Part shown: one piece after another, positions 1 to 6,113 of the stretch
How positions within the stretch are numbered: position 1 is the stretch's first letter
Layout of the letters: each line of letters starts with the position of its first letter
Source: Symbiobacteriaceae bacterium
GTDB taxonomy: Bacteria > Bacillota > JAAYKD01 > WRDA01
Direction: 5' to 3'
DNA length: 7,371 bases
Assembly: GCA_009783675.1 (NCBI GenBank)
Contig: WRDA01000064.1
Location: 1 to 7,371, forward strand
Program-made: the position numbers and the translations under genes
The notes under the pieces: generated by a model
What the model saw: only the letters and a program-made list of their open reading frames with translations
Told to the model about the DNA's origin: nothing
Database searches by the model: none

Positions 1-1065
1 CGGGAAATGCCCCTGATTAGCCAGCTTGCGGGAGAGCACGATATGACCATCGAGGATGCTGCGGGAGTGGTCGGTGATCGGCTCGTTCATATCATCGCCG
101 TCCACCAGAACATTATAGAAACCGGTGATCGAACCTTTATCGCTGGTGCCGGCCCGCTCCATTAGCTTTGGCAGCAGAGAGAAGACCGAAGGAGTGTAAC
201 CCCGGGTCGCCGGAGGTTCTCCCATGGAGAGCCCGACTTCCCGCTGAGCCATGGCGAAACGGGTTACAGAATCCATCATCAGCATGACATCCAGACCAAG
301 ATCCCTGAAGAATTCGGCTATAGTAGTGGCCACGAAAGCCGCTTTTAGGCGCATCAGGGCCGGTTGGTCGGAAGTAGCCACCACCACCACCGAGCGGGCC
401 AGGCCACTTTCGGTAAGATCGCGCTGCAGAAACTCGTTGACTTCTCTGCCACGCTCTCCCACCAGAGCGACTACGTTGACATCAGCATCGGTGTTGCGGG
501 CGATCATGCCGATGAGGGTGCTCTTGCCCACTCCACTGCCGGAGAAAATGCCCATCCTCTGTCCCCGACCACAGGTCAGGAGGCCATCAACCGAACGGAT
601 CCCGGTGGATACCTGATCGGTGATGCGGCGACGGGTTAAGGCCGCTGGAGGGTTGTTATAAATCGGAAAGGACTGAGAACTTGGCAGAGGACCCTTACCA
701 TCAAGAGGGCGGCCGAGGCCATCCAGGATGCGACCGAGTAATCCTTCGCAGACAGGAACCTGCAGCACGCCACCTGTGGCATAGACGGAGTTTCCCGGAC
801 CGATGCCGGTCATATCATCTAAAGGCATCAGGATCATGCGATCACCGCGAAAGCCAACTACCTCGCAGGGGATGCGGTTCTCCCCATCGTCACAGACCAC
901 ATAACATAGCTCATTAATCAATGCCTGAGGGCCTCTGGTCTCAATAGTCAGACCGACGATCTGCTCCACATGCCCGATCATACGTACGGTCTGAGCACTT
1001 TTTATGGTTTCCAGATAGCGAGGAGTGAGATCCGGCAACTTGAAATCAGCGAACTCCATATCCAT
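1..1065 (-). CDS. fliI: Flagellar export ATPase FliI (3' end beyond the window)
   Basis: FliI is the F1-beta-like ATPase of the flagellar type III export apparatus at the cytoplasmic base of the basal body; it helps unload and deliver rod, hook and filament subunits. I translated 355 codons from the ATG at 1065 to the window edge with no stop. The N-terminal beta-barrel part reads MIGHVEQIVGL. The P-loop SGSGVGKST is at about residues 175-183, with lysine K181. GERGRE follows, with the likely catalytic glutamate E204 (the counterpart of the GER glutamate of F1 beta), and the Walker B segment LMMD ends at D265. The stretches GYTPSVFSLLPKLMERAG and DGHIVLSRKLANQGHFP are typical of FliI and related type III ATPases. 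Family length is about 430-460, so roughly 80-90 C-terminal residues are missing. GGTGGAG lies 5 nt before this ATG; a second in-frame ATG at 1059 is less well placed. The gene follows fliH by 35 nt. The flagellar neighbours separate it from virulence or F-type ATPases. Confidence 0.96.
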   Translation of the reverse strand, partial: MDMEFADFKLPDLTPRYLETIKSAQTVRMIGHVEQIVGLTIETRGPQALINELCYVVCDDGENRIPCEVVGFRGDRMILMPLDDMTGIGPGNSVYATGGVLQVPVCEGLLGRILDGLGRPLDGKGPLPSSQSFPIYNNPPAALTRRRITDQVSTGIRSVDGLLTCGRGQRMGIFSGSGVGKSTLIGMIARNTDADVNVVALVGERGREVNEFLQRDLTESGLARSVVVVATSDQPALMRLKAAFVATTIAEFFRDLGLDVMLMMDSVTRFAMAQREVGLSMGEPPATRGYTPSVFSLLPKLMERAGTSDKGSITGFYNVLVDGDDMNEPITDHSRSILDGHIVLSRKLANQGHFP

Positions 1066-1079
1066 TGCCACTCCACCCT

Positions 1080-1100
1080 TAAATCCTAAATCCTAAATCC
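1080..1100 (-). repeat. Three tandem copies of GGATTTA in the fliH-fliI spacer
   Basis: Three perfect head-to-tail 7-bp units (TAAATCC on the plus strand, GGATTTA on the minus strand) fill most of the 35-nt gap between the fliH stop and the fliI start. The array ends directly against the fliI Shine-Dalgarno region (AAGGGTGGAG, 1071-1080). Each unit contains GGA, a weak partial Shine-Dalgarno match. The arrangement is seen directly; any effect on fliI translation is inference. Confidence 0.85.
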
Positions 1101-1934
1101 TTAGACTTTCAACTCTTGCAGTAGTGCTTCCCTCAGGATTTCCAGCTGGGCATCGAACCTGACATCCATCATCCCGAAGGGGCTGTCCACCACGATATCG
1201 GTCAGAGGCAGGGTCGCATCGGCCAGACAGTCCAGGGACAGCACCTGACGAAATTCTTCCTTCAGCTTGGCCAGATTCTCCTGGATCAGGGGGTAACGGC
1301 TCTGGGGTACCCTAATGATCACCTGAGGCACTTGTTTGAAGCTTCCCAGGGCCTGACGGATGAGTTGCAGGGTAGTTTCCGGACGTTGGTTCAGTTCATC
1401 CTCCAGCACTCTGGAGGCGACAGCGAGGGTGATCTCCAGCAGGGCCTGCTCCCCTTCGATAACGCGACGTCGCGCTTCCTGGGCAGCTTCCCGCAGCATT
1501 TCCAGAGCCTGTTCCCGGATAGCCTCCGTCTCCGACTGGGCTTCCTCGAAGGCAGCCTGACGACCCTCAACCCGACCTTGTTCATGGCCCTGGCTCCTGG
1601 CTGCAGTCAACTCCTGTTCTCTGAGGGCAGCCAGTTCTTCTGCCGCTTTGCGACGCTGCTGCGCTAACTCCTGCAGATCCTTTTCCTTAGCTTCCTTAAG
1701 CTCGTTTAACTGGTATAATCTCTGCTCTTCCAGGTTATGCTCCATCTCCTGGATACGGCTCAGGCGACGCTCATATAACTCATGTATCTGCTTCTCGCGG
1801 ATATCTTCGACTTCGGGACGGGTTTCCTCTCCGGTCTCGCTCTCCCCCAGGGTTTCGATGACCAGAACAGGGTTCTCCAGTTGGACAGGCTCGCCCTCCA
1901 GACGCACATATGTGGCCTTGATAATCCTAGACAA
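1101..1934 (-). CDS. fliH: Flagellar assembly protein FliH (export ATPase regulator/stator)
   Basis: FliH binds the FliI ATPase, restrains its activity and tethers it to the C-ring and export gate; it resembles the peripheral stalk subunits of F- and V-type ATPases. The 277-residue product fits the family. It has a short N-terminal segment (MSRIIKATYV), a long highly charged region rich in Glu, Arg, Gln and Ala at about 45-165 that should form coiled coil, and a GxxxGRxxG element (GHEQGRVEG, 116-124) typical of the FliH glycine-repeat region. A globular C-terminal domain at about 165-277 contains VVDSPFGMMDVRFDAQLE, the usual FliI-binding signature. The start is a TTG inside the end of fliG, giving an 8-nt overlap. 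It is chosen because AAGGGGGAGG lies 6 nt upstream and the SRIIK N-terminus resembles other Gram-positive FliH proteins. Translation is probably coupled to fliG. FliH is the least conserved protein of the operon, but position and the C-terminal motif make the call firm. Confidence 0.93.
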   Translation of the reverse strand: MSRIIKATYVRLEGEPVQLENPVLVIETLGESETGEETRPEVEDIREKQIHELYERRLSRIQEMEHNLEEQRLYQLNELKEAKEKDLQELAQQRRKAAEELAALREQELTAARSQGHEQGRVEGRQAAFEEAQSETEAIREQALEMLREAAQEARRRVIEGEQALLEITLAVASRVLEDELNQRPETTLQLIRQALGSFKQVPQVIIRVPQSRYPLIQENLAKLKEEFRQVLSLDCLADATLPLTDIVVDSPFGMMDVRFDAQLEILREALLQELKV

Positions 1935-2967
1935 GCATATCCTCCCCCTTGCCGCCCCGGGAGATCTGAATTTCGCCCTGGTCTTCCAGCTGACGAATGG
2001 CCTGAACTATCTTCTGCTGCGCTGCTTCCACGTCCCGCATGCGTACCGGGCCCATGAAGTCCATCTCTTCCTTGATCATATCGGCGACGCGCTTGGTCAC
2101 ATTGCGCAGGATCATCTCCCGCACCTGCTCGCTGCAGACCTTGAGGGCGATGGTGACATCCGCGGTCTCCACTAAACGCATCATCTTCTGGATGTCGCGG
2201 TCGGTGAGATGGATGATGTCCTCGAAGACGAACATACGGCGGCGTATCTCTTCCGCCAGCTCGGCGTCCTGAATCTCCAGATTCTCCAGGATGACCTTCT
2301 CGGTAGCCCGGTCGACCCGGTTGAGAAGTTCGACCACGGCGTCGATACCACCGGCGATGGTGAAGTCCTTAGTGACCAGAGTAGTAAGCTTATGCTCCAA
2401 GACTTGCTCCACCTGACGCAGAATATCCGGGGAGGTGCGCTCCATGATGGCCACACGACGGGCCACATCCACCTGCATCTGAGGAGAGAGCCCCGAGAGA
2501 ATGATGCCAGCCTGATCGGGATCCAGATAAGCCAGGACCAAAGCGATGGTCTGAGGGTGCTCGTTTTGAATGAAACTAAGAAGCTGGGTAGGATCGGTCT
2601 TGCGGACGAAATCGAAGGGGCGCACCAGCAGAGAGGCGGTTAGCCTGTTGATAATGTCGTTAGCTTTACTGTCACCGAAAGCCTTCTCCAGGACTCCCTT
2701 GGCATAGTTGATGCCACCCTGAGCCAAAAATTCCTTGGCTTGGACCAGCTGATAGAACTCGTAGATAACTTCATCCCGCTGTGATTCCGATACCTTGCGC
2801 AGATTAGCGATCTCCAGGGTCAGGGTCTCTACATCCTCGTCACGAAAATGCTGGAAGACCTTAGCCGAAGCATCCGCGCCAAGAGAAACCATCAGCATGG
2901 CGGCACGCTGACTGGCACGTGGTTTCTGTGCTCCCTTGGCTGCACTCGCTGCCGGTGCTGCATCCAT
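1927..2967 (-). CDS. fliG: Flagellar motor switch protein FliG
   Basis: FliG forms the rotor ring on the cytoplasmic face of the FliF MS ring, carries torque from the stator units and, with FliM and FliN, sets rotation direction. From this ATG the protein is 346 residues, a normal length. An Ala-rich leader of about 18 residues precedes the N-terminal FliF-binding domain. The middle domain has the EHPQ motif (136-139) used in FliM binding. The C-terminal domain contains RRRMFVFEDI, the MFxF switch motif. Aligned by eye with E. coli FliG, the five torque-helix charges are kept: K276 (for K264), R293 (R281), E300 and E301 (D288, D289) and R309 (R297). A GTG codon at 2970 directly before the ATG is an alternative start; AAAGGAG (2978-2984) is 7 nt from the GTG and 10 nt from the ATG, so the sequence does not settle the choice. 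It lies about 20 nt after fliF and overlaps fliH at its end. Confidence 0.97.
   Translation of the reverse strand: MDAAPAASAAKGAQKPRASQRAAMLMVSLGADASAKVFQHFRDEDVETLTLEIANLRKVSESQRDEVIYEFYQLVQAKEFLAQGGINYAKGVLEKAFGDSKANDIINRLTASLLVRPFDFVRKTDPTQLLSFIQNEHPQTIALVLAYLDPDQAGIILSGLSPQMQVDVARRVAIMERTSPDILRQVEQVLEHKLTTLVTKDFTIAGGIDAVVELLNRVDRATEKVILENLEIQDAELAEEIRRRMFVFEDIIHLTDRDIQKMMRLVETADVTIALKVCSEQVREMILRNVTKRVADMIKEEMDFMGPVRMRDVEAAQQKIVQAIRQLEDQGEIQISRGGKGEDMLV
1941..1950 (-). promoter_or_regulatory. Shine-Dalgarno sequence deciding the TTG start of fliH
   Basis: AAGGGGGAGG lies within the last codons of fliG, 6 nt before the TTG at 1934. It supports this rare start codon over later in-frame codons. 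The nearby ATG at 1938 is in the fliG frame, where it is the penultimate-region methionine of FliG, so it cannot start fliH. Confidence 0.8.
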
Positions 2968-2987
2968 CACGGAACAACTCCTTTAAC

Positions 2988-4544
2988 TTAGCCTTCCTCC
3001 ATCCATGCGATGACCAGTTTGGCAAACTCCTCGGGTTTGTTCAGAGCGAGGCGGTTAAGCTCATCGACGATCTGCATACGCTGCTTATCCTGAATGGAAG
3101 GCTGACTGTCTGGGAGACGAACTTCCTGCTGCAAGGCCAGTTGAGCCGCCATCTCGGCTTCTTCTTCAGCCAGGCGTTTGCGGCGAGCCGCCAGATAGCG
3201 CCAGGTAAAGATCAGCACGGCGACGACGATGATGGCCAGAGCGCTGGCGAAGGCAATATTGCGGTAAAAGGTCATCTGCTCGGCGCGGGCCACGGCAACG
3301 GGATCGCTGTCATCGAAGAAATCCACGGCGACAACCGTTACCAGAGCTTCACGACCGAGATAACCCTGAATAATCGTCTGATAGTTTTTAATGCTGTCTG
3401 CATCGCCGGGAATGAAACGAGAGTTTACGGTCACCGATGCCGCGACCGCCCTGCTGCTTCCCGGTTGAGAAATGGTCTCTCTAAGCACTTCGGAGTAATC
3501 ATAGTTGACGATATCGAACCAGTAAGTGCCCCCATCGCCAGCCAGGCTCTGCACCTGAGCAGCCACATTCGGCACATTAGCGGTACTACCCGGTATGGCT
3601 CCGGCGACTTCACTGCCACCTACCGCTCCCCCGGTCTCCTGGCTGATGATTACGCCGGCTGTAGGGTCTTCGGGATCGATGGGTATGAAGCTGCGGGAGG
3701 TTTCGGTAGTGGACTCGGTATTAAACTGCACCGAGACCAGGACGATGAAGTTATTAAAGCCAAAAACTTTACCGAGATCCGCTGTGAGACGGCGCCGGAT
3801 ATTGTTGGCCACCACCTCTTCCAGGTCGTGGAGCTTCACTGTAGAATTAAGGCTGAGAGGGTTTTCCGGTTCGTAAAGTTCCTGCCCGGTCTGATCCACC
3901 AGGGTGATATCTTCGGGCGCCAGGTTAGGAACGGAGCAGGCCGCCATATTGATCATGCCGCGAATCGAGGCCTCGCTGGGATAATAACCAGGTTTGAGCA
4001 TGAGGATGATCATCGCCGAGGAGCGACCTTTCCTGGCGCCATAGGTCTGAGGGGTGGTTTCGATATTCAGATTGACGATGGCATCGGCGACGCCATCGAG
4101 GGATTTATACGAGGTGGTCAGCTTCCCAGCCACCCCTTCATTGACCCAGAGCCGGCGTTCCGACTCCGACATGAAGAGATTGCTGTTAGCCAGCACGGAG
4201 AGGACATCGGGATCCTTCTTTAAATAGCCGGCGGTGCTGACATCCAGTTGCAAAGACGGGACCTGGGATTGAGGCACCTGAATCGTATAGCGGCCATCGG
4301 GCTGGGGAACGACGCGAACCGGAATGCCTCTGCCTTCCAGATAGGCTTTCATTTCGCCAGCAGCTTCCGCAGACTGATCGCCGTACAGGGGAGCGTAATC
4401 GATGCGAAAAGCGAAAGTCAGCAAAACCGCCAGAGTTATCAGCCCTACCAGGCCGATCACCAGCATTTGGTAGCGCTGCCTCGTCGTGGTCGATCGCCAG
4501 AAACTCCTTATCTGGTCCAGCATCGAACCAAAAGGATTGTCCAT
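2988..4544 (-). CDS. fliF: Flagellar MS-ring protein FliF
   Basis: FliF oligomerises in the cytoplasmic membrane to form the MS ring, the platform for the rod, the FliG rotor and the export gate. The 518-residue product has the expected two-helix layout. A short cytoplasmic N-terminus is followed by a first membrane helix at about 26-46, then ring-building domains of the YscJ/FliF type (about 47-220, including LYGDQ near 53-57 and GRGIPVRV near 71-78) and the FliF-specific external region (about 235-428). The latter includes a Gly/Ala/Ser-rich loop at about 305-340. A second membrane helix spans about 429-448 and an Arg/Lys-rich stretch follows it. The C-terminal tail DELNRLALNKPEEFAKLVIAW matches the FliG-binding peptide of the family. 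The ATG at 4544 has AGGGGTG about 5 nt upstream. At 518 residues it sits at the short end of the usual range (about 515-560). It follows fliE after 40 nt, the widest gap inside the operon. Confidence 0.97.
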   Translation of the reverse strand: MDNPFGSMLDQIRSFWRSTTTRQRYQMLVIGLVGLITLAVLLTFAFRIDYAPLYGDQSAEAAGEMKAYLEGRGIPVRVVPQPDGRYTIQVPQSQVPSLQLDVSTAGYLKKDPDVLSVLANSNLFMSESERRLWVNEGVAGKLTTSYKSLDGVADAIVNLNIETTPQTYGARKGRSSAMIILMLKPGYYPSEASIRGMINMAACSVPNLAPEDITLVDQTGQELYEPENPLSLNSTVKLHDLEEVVANNIRRRLTADLGKVFGFNNFIVLVSVQFNTESTTETSRSFIPIDPEDPTAGVIISQETGGAVGGSEVAGAIPGSTANVPNVAAQVQSLAGDGGTYWFDIVNYDYSEVLRETISQPGSSRAVAASVTVNSRFIPGDADSIKNYQTIIQGYLGREALVTVVAVDFFDDSDPVAVARAEQMTFYRNIAFASALAIIVVAVLIFTWRYLAARRKRLAEEEAEMAAQLALQQEVRLPDSQPSIQDKQRMQIVDELNRLALNKPEEFAKLVIAWMEEG

Positions 4545-4584
4545 TTCTTCACCCCTGTAACCAGCTTAGAAAGACCAGACAGGC

Positions 4585-4944
4585 TCAGACCTGCATGCGC
4601 ATGATCTCTTGATAAGCCTCCAGCATCTTGTCCCGCACCTGAATGAAGGTGCGCAGGGTAAGGGTAGCTTTCTCCATAGCGATGGTCGCTTCGTGTATAT
4701 CCGCTGCCCCCAGCAGCATGGCTACAGTCATCTGATCGGAGACCTTCTGAGCCTGCTGGACCTCAGCCAGTGCCGTTTGCAGCATGCCGGAAAAGTTCAG
4801 GCTTTCGGCGGCAGGGGTAGCCTCTCCCAAGAGTCTTCTTTGCCAACTCTCCTCCAGAGGGGTAAGAGCAGCCGTGCGTTGGGAGTTGGCATAGGCAGTG
4901 CGGCTTAGGTTGTTCAGACTCGTCAGGCTGCTGATACTATCCAT
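4585..4944 (-). CDS. fliE: Flagellar hook-basal body complex protein FliE
   Basis: FliE is the small export substrate that connects the MS ring and export gate to the proximal rod, and it is needed early in assembly. The 119-residue product is close to the usual 95-115. Its N-terminus is variable and Ser/Thr/Asn-rich. The conserved part is helical: FSGMLQTALAEVQQAQ, then a segment with DIHEATIAMEKATLTLRTFI, then VRDKMLEAYQEIMRMQV. The motifs DIHE, AMEKA and the closing VRDK..EAYQEIMRM are characteristic of the family. There is no signal peptide, as expected for a type III substrate. The ATG lies 5 nt after the flgC stop codon, and its Shine-Dalgarno sequence GGGAGG (4953-4958) overlaps the last two flgC codons, so the two genes are probably translated together. 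Position between flgC and fliF is the normal Gram-positive order. Confidence 0.95.
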   Translation of the reverse strand: MDSISSLTSLNNLSRTAYANSQRTAALTPLEESWQRRLLGEATPAAESLNFSGMLQTALAEVQQAQKVSDQMTVAMLLGAADIHEATIAMEKATLTLRTFIQVRDKMLEAYQEIMRMQV

Positions 4945-4949
4945 CTTGC

Positions 4950-5465
4950 TTACCTCCCGATCTCCAGAGCTTTCAGAGCCATACTGCGTGCCGCATTGTG
5001 AGCTGCCACGCTGGCTTCATACGCTCTGGTCGCCGAGATCATATCCACCATCTCGATGATGGAGTTGACGTTGGGATAACTGACATAGCCTTCAGCATCG
5101 GCATCTGGATGACCGGGATCGTAGACGCGCCGAAATTCGCTTTCGTCGGGCACGATCGCCGCTACCTGCACGCCTCCGCCAACCTTAAGCCTGCCGCCAC
5201 CGAAGCCGCTGCGCCCGGTGATACCCCAGGCATGAGGCTCTCTGGTGCGGCGCATGGTCATACTCTGACGTAGTTGGCTGCCGAAAGAACTCTGGCGCGT
5301 CTCTAAGGCACGCTCCTCAAAGACGATCTGCTGCCGACGGTAGGGGTTACCATCGGCACCGCGAGTCGTCTCCACATTAGCCAGATTGTTGGTGATAATA
5401 TCCATGCGGAAACGCTGAGCGGTAAGCGCCGAGGCGCTGATATTCATGGTGTTCAGAAGGCTCAC
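4950..5465 (-). CDS. flgC: Flagellar basal-body rod protein FlgC, enlarged
   Basis: FlgC is a proximal rod subunit exported by the flagellar type III system. The 171-residue product starts with a helix containing NNLANVETT (26-34), the conserved rod-protein motif. It ends with the FlgC signature YDPGHPDADAEGYVSYPNVN followed by MVDMISATRAYEA (about 140-151), which pairs with the N-terminal helix in the rod. Between them, about residues 58-103 form a longer middle segment than usual. It contains MRRTREPHAWG (71-81) and the Gly-rich SGFGGGRLKVGGG (86-98). Most FlgC proteins are about 134-150 residues, so this copy carries some 20-35 extra residues. The start is GTG at 5465, supported by a near-perfect Shine-Dalgarno sequence made partly from the flgB stop codon. 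A later in-frame ATG (residue 7) would cut into the conserved N-terminal helix. It lies 15 nt after flgB and 5 nt before fliE. Confidence 0.96.
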   Translation of the reverse strand: MSLLNTMNISASALTAQRFRMDIITNNLANVETTRGADGNPYRRQQIVFEERALETRQSSFGSQLRQSMTMRRTREPHAWGITGRSGFGGGRLKVGGGVQVAAIVPDESEFRRVYDPGHPDADAEGYVSYPNVNSIIEMVDMISATRAYEASVAAHNAARSMALKALEIGR

Positions 5466-5475
5466 GCCAGGTCTA

Positions 5476-5482
5476 CCTCCTT
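5476..5482 (-). promoter_or_regulatory. Shine-Dalgarno sequence of flgC formed with the flgB stop codon
   Basis: AAGGAGG begins in the TAA stop codon of flgB and ends 10 nt before the GTG at 5465. It is nearly fully complementary to the 16S rRNA 3' end and supports the GTG start. Its position suggests that ribosomes finishing flgB re-initiate on flgC. Confidence 0.8.
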
Positions 5483-5912
5483 ACCTGCGACTGTCCAGTA
5501 CAGCACTAAGCCACTTCATGCGGTCGCCGTAGAGTTGTGCGGCGGCGCTATAAAGCAGCTGATTCTGATCTCGTGAAGCATTCTCCACTTCGATACTGAC
5601 ATTATTCTCATCATTACGAGCCACGAACCAGTCCTCACGCAGGGAGGGTACAGCGTAATTGCCACCCCGAGGGATGGCGATATGACGCTCACGGGTGCGT
5701 CGACCCATTATTTGACCTGCAGTTGCACTACTCTCGGACATAGCCTGACGCAAAGCAGCGTTGAAATCCAGATCGCTTCGCTTGAAACCAGGTGTATCCA
5801 CATTGGCGATGTTGTTTACCAGAAGCTGTTCCCGTAAGGACGCGGCGTCTAAGGCCCTTTCCAGTACGGTGCTGACATTATACTGTCCTACCGTTGGTTT
5901 GATGGAGAGCAC
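5481..5912 (-). CDS. flgB: Flagellar basal-body rod protein FlgB
   Basis: FlgB is a proximal rod subunit that assembles next to FliE and is secreted by the flagellar type III apparatus without a signal peptide. The 143-residue product is of ordinary length. It has an N-terminal helix ending in NNIANVDTPGFKR (33-45), the classic rod-protein motif, and the following DLDFNAALRQAM. The middle is variable, with GRRTRERHIAI (70-80) in the place where homologues often have a T-x-P-x-H-I sequence. The conserved C-terminal part contains NNVSIEVE (about 103-110) and NQLLYSAAAQLYGDRMKWLSAVL, which closes the helical rod domain. The start is GTG at 5912. AGAGGGG (5924-5930) lies 11 nt upstream, slightly long but usable; an ATG at 5923 is out of frame. 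It is the first flagellar gene after the promoter at about 6055-6083 and is followed by flgC after 15 nt. Confidence 0.96.
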   Translation of the reverse strand: MLSIKPTVGQYNVSTVLERALDAASLREQLLVNNIANVDTPGFKRSDLDFNAALRQAMSESSATAGQIMGRRTRERHIAIPRGGNYAVPSLREDWFVARNDENNVSIEVENASRDQNQLLYSAAAQLYGDRMKWLSAVLDSRR

Positions 5913-6048
5913 GTAGATAACATCCCCTCTTTTGCTGATTGCAGTGCTACAATGTTAACGTAACTCTGGCTGTGGTCCACACGCCTGAAAGCGACGAGAA
6001 GCCACGGGCCCTCGTAGTTTGCTTAATGCGTGTGTATGGGGTGCTCTT
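5913..6048 (-). promoter_or_regulatory. Predicted 5' leader of the flgB operon transcript
   Basis: If transcription begins 6-7 nt after the TATAAT box, the mRNA has an untranslated leader of about 136 nt before flgB. The stretch looks non-coding on both strands. Two possible RNA hairpins are visible: ACGAG and CTCGT around an inner GCC/GGC pair (about 6015-5993), and a GGC...GCC stem enclosing TGTGG-A-CCACA (about 5985-5968). The flgB Shine-Dalgarno sequence is at 5924-5930. I see no match to a known riboswitch and no terminator with a U-run. A regulatory role is inference. Confidence 0.45.
5971..5981. repeat. Perfect odd palindrome TGTGG-A-CCACA
   Basis: An 11-bp perfect inverted repeat (5 + 1 + 5) lies about 60 bp upstream of the flgB start and about 70 bp downstream of the predicted transcription start. 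It could be a protein-binding half-site pair, part of an RNA hairpin, or chance. The symmetry is directly visible; the function is unknown. Confidence 0.5.
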
Positions 6049-6054
6049 CAGAGA

Positions 6055-6083
6055 ATTATATAGTAAAGATAGGATTTTGTCTA
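6055..6083 (-). promoter_or_regulatory. Sigma-A type promoter for the flagellar operon
   Basis: On the minus strand TAGACA (-35, 6078-6083, five of six consensus bases) is followed after exactly 17 nt by a perfect TATAAT (-10, 6055-6060). AT-rich sequence lies just upstream. It sits between trmFO and flgB and points at flgB, so it is the likely start of the flgB-to-fliI transcript, with initiation near 6048. No good sigma-D (sigma-28) promoter is seen, as expected for early basal-body genes. Readthrough from trmFO is also possible because no convincing terminator separates them. Confidence 0.8.
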
Positions 6084-6113
6084 CCCTTTATATGCCCTTA
6101 GGCATCCTAATTT

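Noticed and set aside
2919..4223. Plus-strand open frame of 434 codons opposite fliF and the 5' end of fliG
   Set aside because: It lies wholly antisense to clearly conserved genes, its translation resembles no known family and has the Arg/His/Gly-rich look of a shadow frame, and all neighbouring genes are on the minus strand.
4554..4583. CCTGT/ACAGG inverted repeat that could mask the fliF ribosome binding site
   Set aside because: A 5-bp stem around a 20-nt loop would be weak and is expected by chance.
5993..6032. Possible cyclic-di-GMP riboswitch suggested by ACGCA...GCAAAC in the flgB leader
   Set aside because: Only a short fragment resembles the class I core; the expected GACGCAAAGCC block and the tetraloop-receptor layout are absent.
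6060..6090. Possible sigma-D (sigma-28) promoter from TAAA at 6087-6090
   Set aside because: The only -10-like sequence (CCTATCT) is about 12 nt away rather than the usual 14-16 and lacks the GCCGATAT pattern; the overlapping sigma-A elements are far better.
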